Of a stretch of DNA of 64,000 nucleotides, positions 26,025 to 35,495 are shown piece after piece. Both the position numbers and the translations under genes were made by a program. The DNA lies in the NCBI GenBank assembly GCA_947501615.1, contig CANMWK010000005.1, positions 62,001 to 126,000 of the forward strand. The letters are read 5' to 3'. The notes beneath the pieces are model-generated. The model had not been told where the DNA came from. It saw only the letters and a program-made list of their open reading frames with translations, and ran no database searches. How positions within the stretch are numbered: the stretch's first letter is position 1; each line of letters begins with the position of its first letter. The stretch comes from an uncultured Tenacibaculum sp. (lineage in GTDB: Bacteria; Bacteroidota; Bacteroidia; Flavobacteriales; Flavobacteriaceae).

Positions 26025-28946
26025 TTACTTTCTTAATAGCGAAAAATGCCCTCTTCTAGTTATTGTTTTTCCATCTCTGTCGGTAAGTTGTATATTGAAC
26101 CAATAATCATTAGAAGGAAGGTTTTTTCCATTATATATTCCATCCCATCCTTGACCATCAATTTGTAAAGAGGTAATTAATTTTCCGAATCGATCAAATA
26201 TGGTGATGTTACTTTTAGGGTAAAAGAAAGAATTTGTCCCCTTAACATTCCAAAGATCATTAATACCATCGTTATTGGGTGTAAAAAAGTCAGGGAATTC
26301 CAGTACAGATACTTCAAGTTGAGCTATTCCACAGTTGTTCTTATCTCTAATTAAAATAGTGTAAATTCCTCCTTTTAAGTTTTCAAATATAGGTTGGTCT
26401 TGAAAGTCGACTACGATTTGATTTCTTTCGTCTTGAAGTGCAAATTCGTAATTACCGATACCTAAATTAGCACTGTTATTGTTAATGGTAATTGTATTGT
26501 TTTCAGCATCATCTACGATTACTGCATCATTAGGAGTTATTGTTGCAATAATAGACTCGTTAACAACAATACTTTTAGATCTTCTACACAAAGTTGAAGT
26601 ATTAATAGCGGTAACGGTATAGGTGCCTCCTTGAGTTAAATTTAAAGTTTGTGTGTTTCCTATAACGGTAGGATTTGCATTCCTTGTCCATTCATAATTA
26701 TAGTTTCCATCAGGATTTTCAACTTCAATATCAGAAAGATTATTTAAGCATAAAATCTGCGGAGAAGTAACATCAAAGTTAGGCAAGGGTAATGTTCTAA
26801 TAAATAGTTTACTTAATCCAGTACAATTATTATTGAACTTATTTACAATTTTCACAAATATAGTTTGTCTTGTATTTGCAGGAATAACTGTATTTCTATA
26901 TGTGCTAGTATTTGTAATTTGATTGGTAACAGCATCTCTGTCGATTTCATTCTCAAAAAACAAAACATCAAGATCATTTCTAATAGCTACTGGAAAAAGA
27001 TTTTTTATGTCATCAACAGCTGAAGTGATATTGAAAGTAGTAATTCCATCAGTATCATCATTATTTAGCGTGTCATTACCATCAGCATCTAAAAAGTCAT
27101 CACAAGCCGTAAATTCTTTATCATATAGGATGTCTGCCGCAAAATTTATTGTAATATTTAGCTGAGAAATTCTATAACATTGCTTGTCGGAAAAGGTTCT
27201 GACCCAGATTGTATCTCCATTATTTGCTGAAAAATTGATGGGATCAGTTATTTCAGCTGTGTCTGCTATGGCATCAGCTTGCGAAGGGTAATATTTGAAA
27301 GTTTCGTTGGTGTGATTGTTTGAAATATTAACCTGAGCTTGAGTTAAATTAATGATAGCTGCTAAGTCTCCATCATTTTCACATTGTTCAATACGTACAT
27401 TAGGATCTGCAATTACAGGAAGCGGATTAACAATTAATTTAAAAGGTGTGAAACTAGTAGTAGGTTCAGAAGCTACAAAGCAAGAAGTGTTGGCATTGTT
27501 TTCTACTCTTACATATATAGTTTGCTCGTTAGAAGTAGTATTTCTGTACGGGTTATTTTTATCAATCACATCTGAAGTAGCGTTAGTTTGCGCACCAATT
27601 AGTGTGGTATGATAGCTTACGCTATATTGTGTAGGAGAAAGGCTTCCTAAAATTTCATTGTCTTTAGAGGCAAGAATAAAATTATTAAAAAAACCATCAG
27701 TATCACCACCACTAACAACATCATCACAAACTTCAAAAGCTGAAGGTTGTGTTGGTGTGGGCAGAGATTTTATATTTAACTGAAAAGCAGTTGTGTCAAA
27801 GCATACGTCTGGATTACTGCTATTATGTATACGCGCATAAATAATTTGATCACTTTCAGCAGTGGGGTTGCGGTATGGGTTGGGTAAAGCATTAGCAGTG
27901 TTGTTAGCATCCGCATCTGCCTGACTCAAGTAATATACGACTTCAAATTGAGTAGCACTTTGTGCTCCTAATATTTGTGGTGTAATAGTATTCTGAAGAT
28001 CAAAATCATTAAAACCATCACTATCGGGATCACAAAAATTGATGTTTGTTGCAGTATTTGCAACAGGAACAGGAAAATAAGTGATCTCAACTTCATCTTC
28101 TACCTTTTTACCATTATTATCTGTAATAATTACTTTATATATTCCTGATCTATCGTCGTTAATAGTTAATGTTGGGTTTGTTTCTCCAGGGATGGTCATA
28201 AAACCAGATCCGGTATCAATTTGCCATTCATGTGCGATAGCTGTTCCTCTGGTTGGAGTACCATCTAAAGTAACAGGTGTGCCATTGCATACATCTTGAT
28301 CATTTCCTAGTTCACCAGTAACAATAGAACAGTCTGTAACTCCAGAACTAGGTGACCCAAAATTTGTTTGCTCTAACTTTATTTTCCCAGGAAGATTGTC
28401 AAAATTAGTAATTAGTAAAAGGTAAAATTCACCAGCTTGTGCATTATTAATAGAGAAGCTTTCCACAGGAGAACCATCAAAGCTACAATCAATCATATTT
28501 GTTCCATCTGTATTGCTGGTGTAAAAATCAGTAATAACAGTATTACTTACACATGGCATAGGGTTGCCTGAAGCATCAAGACATTCTCTAGCTAATGAAG
28601 TACAGTTGCTGTCAGGTTGAGTAAAAGGTCCCCAAGCTACAAAATCTACATCGATTCTAGCGCCAGTTGGATTTCCTGCTGCATCAAAATCAGTAGATTG
28701 AATAATTTGAAAGTTCAAGTCTCCGCTATTTTCTACTTTAATAAAAAACCAAGAAGGGTTAGGAGTATCTATTAAACAACCAACAGTTCCTCCATCAGGG
28801 ACATTAGTAACATTATTAAAAATTTTAATTCCAGAAGCATCAGAGCACATAGGTTCAGAAGCATCACAGGTAGAAGCTCCGTCTTGAGCTTTTAAAGAGA
28901 AACTTGTTATGGTAAAAACGAATATTAAAAGTAATTTTTTAATCAT
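26025..28946 (-). CDS. T9SS type-B secreted protein, tandem paralogue 2
   Basis: 973 residues. After a signal peptide (MIKKLLLIFVFTITSFSLKA), residues 20-205 form a domain like that of paralogue 1 (PSWFFIKVENSGDLNFQI). An Ig-like domain follows (about 210-290, GIYKVIITDNNGKKVEDEV), then the shared module and the type-B sorting domain. From about residue 395 to the end it is nearly identical to the neighbour at 29049 in protein and DNA, which implies recent duplication or gene conversion. Asp/Asn-rich motifs (DADGNDTLNNDDTDG) may bind calcium. Its stop lies 36 bases before the start of paralogue 1. Confidence 0.9.
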   Translation of the reverse strand: MIKKLLLIFVFTITSFSLKAQDGASTCDASEPMCSDASGIKIFNNVTNVPDGGTVGCLIDTPNPSWFFIKVENSGDLNFQIIQSTDFDAAGNPTGARIDVDFVAWGPFTQPDSNCTSLARECLDASGNPMPCVSNTVITDFYTSNTDGTNMIDCSFDGSPVESFSINNAQAGEFYLLLITNFDNLPGKIKLEQTNFGSPSSGVTDCSIVTGELGNDQDVCNGTPVTLDGTPTRGTAIAHEWQIDTGSGFMTIPGETNPTLTINDDRSGIYKVIITDNNGKKVEDEVEITYFPVPVANTATNINFCDPDSDGFNDFDLQNTITPQILGAQSATQFEVVYYLSQADADANNTANALPNPYRNPTAESDQIIYARIHNSSNPDVCFDTTAFQLNIKSLPTPTQPSAFEVCDDVVSGGDTDGFFNNFILASKDNEILGSLSPTQYSVSYHTTLIGAQTNATSDVIDKNNPYRNTTSNEQTIYVRVENNANTSCFVASEPTTSFTPFKLIVNPLPVIADPNVRIEQCENDGDLAAIINLTQAQVNISNNHTNETFKYYPSQADAIADTAEITDPINFSANNGDTIWVRTFSDKQCYRISQLNITINFAADILYDKEFTACDDFLDADGNDTLNNDDTDGITTFNITSAVDDIKNLFPVAIRNDLDVLFFENEIDRDAVTNQITNTSTYRNTVIPANTRQTIFVKIVNKFNNNCTGLSKLFIRTLPLPNFDVTSPQILCLNNLSDIEVENPDGNYNYEWTRNANPTVIGNTQTLNLTQGGTYTVTAINTSTLCRRSKSIVVNESIIATITPNDAVIVDDAENNTITINNNSANLGIGNYEFALQDERNQIVVDFQDQPIFENLKGGIYTILIRDKNNCGIAQLEVSVLEFPDFFTPNNDGINDLWNVKGTNSFFYPKSNITIFDRFGKLITSLQIDGQGWDGIYNGKNLPSNDYWFNIQLTDRDGKTITRRGHFSLLRK

Positions 28947-29048
28947 AGTATAAACTAAGGGGCTCTATTATAAATAATGCTTTATAATTTAATTTATTAT
29001 ATGTAATACAACAATTTAAAGTACTAATTCCCTAGTATTAAAGAGTAT

Positions 29049-32000
29049 TTATTTTCTTAATAGGGAAAAATGTCCTCTTCTAGTTATTGTTTTTCCATCT
29101 CGGTCAGTAAGCTGTATGTTGAACCAATAATCATTAGAAGGAAGGTTTTTTCCATTATATATACCATCCCATCCTTGACCATCAATTTGTAAAGAGGTAA
29201 TTAATTTTCCGAATCGATCAAATATAGTAATATTACTTTTTGGATAAAAGAAAGAGTTTGTTCCCTTAACATTCCAAAGATCATTAATACCATCGTTATT
29301 GGGGGTGAAAAAGTCAGGAAATTCCAGTACAGATACTTCAAGTTGAGCTATACCACAATTGTTTTTATCTCTAATTAAAATAGTGTAAATACCTCCTTTT
29401 AAGTTTTCGAATATAGGTTGGTCTTGAAAGTCGATTACAATTTGATTTCTTTCGTCTTGAAGTGCAAATTCGTAATTACCGATACCTAAATTAGCACTGT
29501 TATTGTTAATGGTAATTGTATTATTTGAGGCATCATCTACAATTACAGTATCATTGGGAGTTATTGTTGCAATAATAGACTCGTTAACAACAATACTTTT
29601 AGATCTTCTACACAAAGTTGAAGTATTAATAGCGGTAACGGTATAGGTGCCTCCTTGAGTTAAATTTAAAGTTTGTGTGTTTCCTATAACGGTAGGATTT
29701 GCATTCCTTGTCCATTCATAATTATAGTTTCCATCAGGATTTTCAACTTCAATATCAGAAAGATTATTTAAACATAAAATCTGCGGAGAAGTAACATCAA
29801 AGTTAGGTAAGGGTAATGTTCTAATAAATAGTTTACTTAATCCGGTACAGTTATTATTGAATTTATTTACGATTTTTATAAATATAGTTTGTCTAGTATT
29901 AGCTGGAATTGCGGTATTTCTATATGCGCTAGTGTTTGTGATTTGGTTGGTAATGGCATCTCTATCAATTTCTTTCTCAAAAAACAAAACATCAAGATCA
30001 TTTCTAATAGCTACTGGAAAAAGATTTTTTATGTCATCAACAGCTGAAGCAATATTGAAAGTAGTAATTCCATCAGTATCATCATTATTTAGCGTGTCAT
30101 TACCATCAGCATCTAAAAAGTCATCACAAGCCGTAAATTCTTTATCATATAGAATATCGGCTGCAAAATTGATTGTAATAGTAAGCTGAGAAATTCTATA
30201 ACATTGCTTATCGGAAAAGGTTCTGACCCAGATAGTATCTCCATTATTTGCTGAAAAATTTATGGGGTCAGTTATTTCAGCTGTGTCTGCTATGGCATCA
30301 GCTTGCGAAGGATAATATTTGAAAGTTTCATTAGTATGATTGTTTGAAATATTAACCTGAGCTTGAGTTAAATTAATGATAGCTGCCAAGTCTCCATCAT
30401 TTTCACATTGTTCAATACGTACATTAGGATCTGCAATTACAGGAAGCGGATTGACAATTAATTTAAAAGGTGTAAAACTAGTAGTGGGTTCAGAAGCTAC
30501 AAAGCAAGAAGTACTGGCATTGTTTTCTACTCTTACATATATAGTTTGCTCGTTAGAAGTAGTATTTCTGTACGGGTTATTTTTATCAATCGCATCTGTA
30601 GTAACATTAGTTTGCGCCCCTATTAGCGTAGTATGATAGCTTACGCTATATTGTGTAGGAGAAAGGCTTCCTAAAATTTCATTGTCTTTAGAGGCAAGAA
30701 TAAAATTATTAAAAAAACCATCAGTATCACCACCACTAACAATATCATCACAAACTTCAAAAGCTGAAGGTTGTGTTGGAGTGGGTATTTTATGTATTGT
30801 TAATGTAAATTGTGTGATGTCAAAACAAGCATTTGGTGCATTTTTATTTTGGACTCTTATAAAAATGTCTTCTGTGCCAAAAGCATTACTATTTCTGTAA
30901 GAGGAAGTTATTGCATTAGTGGTGTTGTTATTTTCAGCGTCTATGCGGTTATTGTAAAATAAAACATCAAATTCAGAAGCAGATAAACTCCCTAAAGCTA
31001 TGTTTTTTTGATTCGTATCAAAATCAAAAGTATGGAAACCATCATCATCAATATCACAGAAATTAATGTCTGGAACAGGACTTGCCATAGCTGGTGGAAA
31101 AACTTCAATAGTAAAAGTTCCTTCTAATTTGGTGATTTCTCCACAATCATTGGTAAGGTTTACAGTTAAGGAATACTGTCCGTTTTCGGTAATATCAACA
31201 TTACGTAATGTTAACTTAGGTTGATTAGATATAACAGTTGAAGTGCTTCCATCGTTGAAGGTCCATTCATAAGAAATTCCTGTTCCTGTTACAGTTCCAG
31301 AGTCGATTTCAATAGTGTCGCCAATACAATATTTTCTGTCTTGATTATTGATGATTTCATTTGAAGTAATATCAATAATTTCAATAGGGAGTAAAAGCGA
31401 AGCTATAAATGGAGGTAGTCCTTGAGTAGCTAATTTTCCCCCTAAATTAATTGCGTTTTTGGTGAAAATGATATCTCTAGCATTGGCAGTAGGATTTTCA
31501 ATAACATCTAAACTAGCAGCATCGCCTCCAATATCATCAAAGGCCAAAGGAATAGTTGTGTAGATTCGACTATCAGGACCTAATTGTAATCCACCTCTGA
31601 ACCCTGTTTCGCTGTGAATTAAACTTTTAGAATTAGGGATGTCTGTTTCGTTAAGGTCGAACTGAAAAAGTTTGTAGGTTGTAGGAGGTCCTGTAAGATC
31701 AAATCTAAAACCAGAAACGGTAGATATGTATAGTTTTCGAGAATCTACAGAGAATTCAACACCATAAGGTTCGCCATCATTACCGTTAGTCAGAATGATT
31801 TCTGAGGTATTATCCACAGTACCATTCATAGCATTGAAATTATATAAGTTGGCTGTGCCAGACTGATTAGCAACTGCAAGTTTGGTTCCGTCTGGAGATA
31901 ATTTTAAATACCCTCTTCTTGTATTAGGTCTTTGAACTACAGATACTACAGGGGTAGTGTTAACTCCGTTGCTATCCACTTTAAAGGCTTGAAATGTATT

Positions 32001-32567
32001 ATTTACGGCAGAAACTACCCAAAAGGTATCGCATTCTTTTCCACGAACAGCAGCAACTTTTTCTGTCCATATATTAGATAAAGTGCCAGATAGTAGTTGA
32101 GGACCGTTTACTATTTCTCCTAATCCAGAGTTTTTTGAAAGATCAATAGTGTATAGATTTAATCCTTCACCAGGAGGAGCTCCAGCAGCACGGATACTTT
32201 CATCCACAGTAAAAAGATAAAATATAGTAGTTGATTTTGGTTTTGGAATAATCATGCCTGACTGACTACTAGAAGGGTTTCCTAAGAGATTTGTTGCCAA
32301 TCTTCCATCGGAATATTTCATGATATTGTGATTCTTATCCCAAACTGTAATACCATCAGAATAAAAAAGTAAGTTCCCATTTTGATCAGAAAATGTAGAA
32401 CACCCCTCTAGTGTATTTAATTCCCCATCTGTTAACGCAGAAGGAGGAGAGGTGTTAAACGTGATTCCAGCATTTCTACCAAAATACCATGTGTTAGCTT
32501 CTTTTTGTGCTGTAGCACAAATCCAAGTAAGACAAGTAAAAATTATGAAAACGAAGTGTCTTTTCAT
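29049..32567 (-). CDS. T9SS type-B secreted protein with N-terminal propeller-like domain, paralogue 3
   Basis: 1172 residues. A signal peptide (MKRHFVFIIFTCLTWICATA) is followed by a long N-domain (about 25-390) with WD40/beta-propeller features (WYFGRNAGITFNTS, LSPDGTKLAVANQSG, VEFSVDSRKLYIST, LGPDSRIYTTIP). A PKD/Ig-like domain comes next, then the module of about 577 residues and type-B sorting signal shared with the two downstream genes. N-domains of this type are common in large secreted flavobacterial proteins. First and longest of the triplet; 102 bases separate it from paralogue 2. Confidence 0.9.
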   Translation of the reverse strand: MKRHFVFIIFTCLTWICATAQKEANTWYFGRNAGITFNTSPPSALTDGELNTLEGCSTFSDQNGNLLFYSDGITVWDKNHNIMKYSDGRLATNLLGNPSSSQSGMIIPKPKSTTIFYLFTVDESIRAAGAPPGEGLNLYTIDLSKNSGLGEIVNGPQLLSGTLSNIWTEKVAAVRGKECDTFWVVSAVNNTFQAFKVDSNGVNTTPVVSVVQRPNTRRGYLKLSPDGTKLAVANQSGTANLYNFNAMNGTVDNTSEIILTNGNDGEPYGVEFSVDSRKLYISTVSGFRFDLTGPPTTYKLFQFDLNETDIPNSKSLIHSETGFRGGLQLGPDSRIYTTIPLAFDDIGGDAASLDVIENPTANARDIIFTKNAINLGGKLATQGLPPFIASLLLPIEIIDITSNEIINNQDRKYCIGDTIEIDSGTVTGTGISYEWTFNDGSTSTVISNQPKLTLRNVDITENGQYSLTVNLTNDCGEITKLEGTFTIEVFPPAMASPVPDINFCDIDDDGFHTFDFDTNQKNIALGSLSASEFDVLFYNNRIDAENNNTTNAITSSYRNSNAFGTEDIFIRVQNKNAPNACFDITQFTLTIHKIPTPTQPSAFEVCDDIVSGGDTDGFFNNFILASKDNEILGSLSPTQYSVSYHTTLIGAQTNVTTDAIDKNNPYRNTTSNEQTIYVRVENNASTSCFVASEPTTSFTPFKLIVNPLPVIADPNVRIEQCENDGDLAAIINLTQAQVNISNNHTNETFKYYPSQADAIADTAEITDPINFSANNGDTIWVRTFSDKQCYRISQLTITINFAADILYDKEFTACDDFLDADGNDTLNNDDTDGITTFNIASAVDDIKNLFPVAIRNDLDVLFFEKEIDRDAITNQITNTSAYRNTAIPANTRQTIFIKIVNKFNNNCTGLSKLFIRTLPLPNFDVTSPQILCLNNLSDIEVENPDGNYNYEWTRNANPTVIGNTQTLNLTQGGTYTVTAINTSTLCRRSKSIVVNESIIATITPNDTVIVDDASNNTITINNNSANLGIGNYEFALQDERNQIVIDFQDQPIFENLKGGIYTILIRDKNNCGIAQLEVSVLEFPDFFTPNNDGINDLWNVKGTNSFFYPKSNITIFDRFGKLITSLQIDGQGWDGIYNGKNLPSNDYWFNIQLTDRDGKTITRRGHFSLLRK

Positions 32568-32614
32568 TTTAATTCCCCAAAAATTAAATGAGGAACTAAA
32601 ATAAAGAAAACTAC

Positions 32615-33463
32615 CTATAAATCACGCTTTTTTAACAATCTATAAGAAAGAAATATGAAAATAGCAGTCCAGAATAGAACAACAAAAATATCTAAAAAAC
32701 GAACAGAATGATCAACAGAGATATTCTCTCCTATTTGACGTGCTACAGATTTTACTGCCCCAAGTCTTGTAAATGGTTCCCTAATTAAATTAGACATAGC
32801 TTCTAATGGGAAAAATTGCATAATTTCATTTACTGCTCCAAAGGCTTCTTGTTTTAAGTGTCTATAGTTCCAAAATAAGTATCCTTTAAATATACTTTCA
32901 ATCACTAACCATACTACCATACCAGCCACAGCAAAAGCAGATCTTTTAATTAAAATACCTAAGAACAAACCAAAAGAAAAGAACCCTACCAATTTAACAA
33001 AGAAGGCAAAAAGATATTCTAAATCAGAGAAAATGATACTTATTTCATTAAAATCAGAGTAAATTAATCCTAAAATAAAAGAAACTATAGTTACAAATAA
33101 GGTTGAGGTTAAAGCAAAAGCAATTACGGTATAAAATTTAGATAAAATAAATTCTTTTTTACTTAAACCATCAATGAGGTTTTGTTTTAATGTTTTGTAG
33201 CTATATTCATTGGCCATCATGGATACAATAACTAGCAATAAGAAAAATTTAAAAATAGCTGCGATGTATGTGTTAAAATGCCAGATATAAGGGAAGTTAA
33301 ATATCCCTTGGTCTGCTAGATGAAATTTTATGGGACCAATATTAAACTTTACAGCAGCAATTAAAGCGATAGAAGTTAATAGCCCAAAATATATGATGGA
33401 TAAAACTTTACTGGCACGATTGTGCATTAGTTTGTGGAATTCTATTTGTAAAAGACGGATCAT
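32615..33463 (-). CDS. ABC-2 type transporter permease
   Basis: 282 residues with about six transmembrane helices (roughly 22-40, 68-86, 105-132, 150-168, 175-192, 255-275). The first cytosolic stretch, RLLQIEFHKLMHNRASKVLS, is typical of ABC-2 exporter permeases. It starts 10 bases after the stop of the ATPase at 33474, with which it should form an exporter (bacitracin/lantibiotic-type or lipid export). The substrate is not evident. Confidence 0.85.
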   Translation of the reverse strand: MIRLLQIEFHKLMHNRASKVLSIIYFGLLTSIALIAAVKFNIGPIKFHLADQGIFNFPYIWHFNTYIAAIFKFFLLLVIVSMMANEYSYKTLKQNLIDGLSKKEFILSKFYTVIAFALTSTLFVTIVSFILGLIYSDFNEISIIFSDLEYLFAFFVKLVGFFSFGLFLGILIKRSAFAVAGMVVWLVIESIFKGYLFWNYRHLKQEAFGAVNEIMQFFPLEAMSNLIREPFTRLGAVKSVARQIGENISVDHSVRFLDIFVVLFWTAIFIFLSYRLLKKRDL

Positions 33464-33473
33464 AGTAAGTTTT

Positions 33474-34370
33474 TTAGTAATTTGTTAAATTAAGGAACTG
33501 TTCTTCTAAACTAGGTTTACGTTTTACTAAATGAGAAACAGTAATTCCTTTTTCGAATAGATATCTGTTGATTTCAGAAGCTGAAGTTTCATTTTCTAGT
33601 CTAGCAATGATTAAATCATTTTCAATGTTTACAGTAGCTACATCATAGTAGTTTTTCAATGCATTTATTAATGCATCTTGATTTCCTTCAGTTTTAACCT
33701 CTATAATACCATTTGATGCAACCATGTTTTCAACACGACCGCTGTATAGTTTTTCTCCTTGTCGAATTACAACAACATGAGAGCAAACTTTTTCAACTTC
33801 ATCTAAAAGATGGGATGCTAATAAAATAGTAGTTCCATTTTTTGCTATTCGCTTAATAATTTGTCTAATTTCATGTATCCCTTGAGGGTCTAATCCATTG
33901 GTAGGTTCGTCTAAAATTAAAATTTCAGGATTGTTAAGTAAGGCAGAAGCTATAGCTAGTCTTTGTTTCATTCCTAAAGAATAGGTTTTGAATTTACTGT
34001 GCCTACGTTCAAATAAATTAACGGTTTTTAATTTTTCATTTATGTTGTCTTGTGATACCCCTTTAATTTTACAAATAAGTTGAAGGTTTTGTACGGCTGT
34101 CATGTAAGGGTAAAAATTTGGGCGCTCTATAATAGCACCTACTTTTTTTAACGCTTCATGGGTAGAAGTTCTTCCATTGAACCAAGTAAATTCCCCAGAA
34201 GTTTTATTTACAACATTTAAAATAATACCTAGGGTTGTTGATTTACCACTACCGTTAGGTCCTAGAATTCCGTACACATTTCCTTTTTCAATATCGAAAG
34301 AAAGGTTTTTTACTGCGTGTACATGTCCGAATTTTTTGTCTAAATTTTTTATAGATAAAATCGTATCCAA
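33474..34370 (-). CDS. ABC transporter ATP-binding protein (drug/bacteriocin exporter type)
   Basis: About 298 residues. Walker A LGPNGSGKST is near 36-45, signature YSLGMKQR, Walker B LILDEPTNGLDPQGI and switch His LLASHLL. A C-terminal domain of about 80 residues is typical of CcmA/BcrA-type exporters. It pairs with the permease at 32615. I chose the TTG at 34370 (product MDTILSIKNLDKKFG): the in-frame TTG at 34376 adds only two residues, and no ATG is available. It resembles GldA in size but lacks that context. Confidence 0.85.
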   Translation of the reverse strand: MDTILSIKNLDKKFGHVHAVKNLSFDIEKGNVYGILGPNGSGKSTTLGIILNVVNKTSGEFTWFNGRTSTHEALKKVGAIIERPNFYPYMTAVQNLQLICKIKGVSQDNINEKLKTVNLFERRHSKFKTYSLGMKQRLAIASALLNNPEILILDEPTNGLDPQGIHEIRQIIKRIAKNGTTILLASHLLDEVEKVCSHVVVIRQGEKLYSGRVENMVASNGIIEVKTEGNQDALINALKNYYDVATVNIENDLIIARLENETSASEINRYLFEKGITVSHLVKRKPSLEEQFLNLTNY

Positions 34371-34499
34371 TAGCAAAGAGTTTAATTAGTTTCTTGTATG
34401 ACGAACAAGATACCAAAATGTTACTGTTTACAATCTTAAATTACCAAAAAAAAGAAATTGAACTATGTCTAGTTTGTTGTTTTTTAGTTGTTTGAGGGT

Positions 34500-35000
34500 T
34501 TATAGGTTGTCTAGGTCTAAATCATCGATATTTTCAAAATCATTGAAAGGATCGTTGAAATCTTCATCAAAATCACTTGAAATTTTATCAGACTCAAAAA
34601 CTTTGTTTGGAGCTTCATCAGGAACTTTTCCAACAGCTAAAATTATTTTGTTTTCAGAGATTTTTTCATCAGATTTTTCGACAACTTCTACGTAAAATGT
34701 CCACATCTGTAAAAAATCGTAGACATAAATCAATTTATCGTTTTGATGCGGAAGTATTTCATTAATGATACATGTAGTCATAGATAGTCCAAAGTCAGAT
34801 TCAGACATGTTAAATAGTGGTATTTCTTCTCCTTGATTCCATCCATTGTCGCTAGTATAGAAAGAAGCCATTTCTTGACCATCGAAGCCAAAAGCACTAG
34901 CTATTTCTATATGTAACTTTTCTAAAGTTTCATATTCATTAACAGCGATGGTTCTAATAACATCCTCTTCAACATCTAATATTACCCTAACTTTGTACAT
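34500..35000 (-). CDS. plasmid pRiA4b ORF-3-like protein
   Basis: 166 residues. The N-terminal domain (MYKVRVILDVEEDVIRTIAV, then LEKLHIEIASAFGFDGQEMA and FYTSDNGWNQGEEIPLF) is the pRiA4b ORF-3 / IS1096 passenger-like family. An acidic tail (FDEDFNDPFNDFENIDDLDL) follows. Despite its name the family is mostly chromosomal and of unknown function. The reading frame extends to an ATG at 35054, but a TATTTTTG box at 35021-35028 lies between, so the ATG at 35000 is preferred. Divergent from the thioesterase operon. Confidence 0.8.
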   Translation of the reverse strand: MYKVRVILDVEEDVIRTIAVNEYETLEKLHIEIASAFGFDGQEMASFYTSDNGWNQGEEIPLFNMSESDFGLSMTTCIINEILPHQNDKLIYVYDFLQMWTFYVEVVEKSDEKISENKIILAVGKVPDEAPNKVFESDKISSDFDEDFNDPFNDFENIDDLDLDNL

Positions 35001-35020
35001 TATTACATTTTTAATCACTA

Positions 35021-35028
35021 CAAAAATA
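35021..35028 (-). promoter_or_regulatory. -7 promoter box (TATTTTTG) for the pRiA4b ORF-3-like gene
   Basis: A minus-strand TAnnTTTG match 21 bases before the ATG at 35000. It rules against the upstream ATG at 35054, which would be untranscribed from here. Confidence 0.5.
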
Positions 35029-35074
35029 CGTATTTTTATCCTCCATAATTTCATGTTGAAAATTTTATTGAAAA

Positions 35075-35491
35075 ATGAATAAAGAACAGACTTTACTAAG
35101 GCTTAATTCCTATAATAAAAATACATTAATGGAAACACTAAGTATTGAGTTTGTTGCTATTGATGAAACATCTCTGACGGCTAAAATGCCAGTGAACTCA
35201 ACTGTACATCAGCCTTTTGGTATTTTGCATGGAGGTGCTTCTGCTGCACTTGCTGAAACGGTAGGGAGTGTAGCTTCGTTACTTTTTTTGAATGACGAAA
35301 AAAAAATAGTAAAGGGAATTGAATTAAGTATAAATCATTTGAAAAGTAAAAAAGAAGGAGTGGTTTATGCAAAAGCATTACCAATTCATAAAGGGAAAAC
35401 CACTCATTTATGGGAGGTGAAAATTACAGATGAGAAAGATCAATTGATCTCAATTTGTAAACTCACAAATATTATTTTAGATAAAAAATAA
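35075..35491 (+). CDS. hotdog-fold PaaI-type thioesterase (probable DHNA-CoA hydrolase)
   Basis: 138 residues, one hotdog domain. The active-site helix region HQPFGILHGGASAALAETVG is the PaaI/EntH/YdiI signature, with Glu as the likely catalytic residue. It is first in an operon with an alpha/beta hydrolase (4-base gap) and an isochorismate synthase. Placement beside isochorismate synthase suggests hydrolysis of 1,4-dihydroxy-2-naphthoyl-CoA in menaquinone synthesis (MenI role). That function is inferred from context; other acyl-CoA substrates are possible. Confidence 0.85.
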   Translation: MNKEQTLLRLNSYNKNTLMETLSIEFVAIDETSLTAKMPVNSTVHQPFGILHGGASAALAETVGSVASLLFLNDEKKIVKGIELSINHLKSKKEGVVYAKALPIHKGKTTHLWEVKITDEKDQLISICKLTNIILDKK

Positions 35492-35495
35492 TTCA

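Noticed and set aside
29857..30189. Long plus-strand open frames opposite the T9SS genes (also at 26923, 27352, 28081, 30376)
   Set aside because: They recur at equivalent places in the duplicated modules and are simple antisense shadows of the repeated coding sequence.
26025..32567. Repeated DNA considered as a CRISPR or tandem-repeat array
   Set aside because: The repetition comes from two long protein-coding modules, not short regularly spaced repeats.
34500..35000. Family name linking the pRiA4b ORF-3-like protein to a plasmid or IS1096 passenger gene
   Set aside because: No transposase, inverted ends or target duplication nearby; the family is commonly chromosomal.
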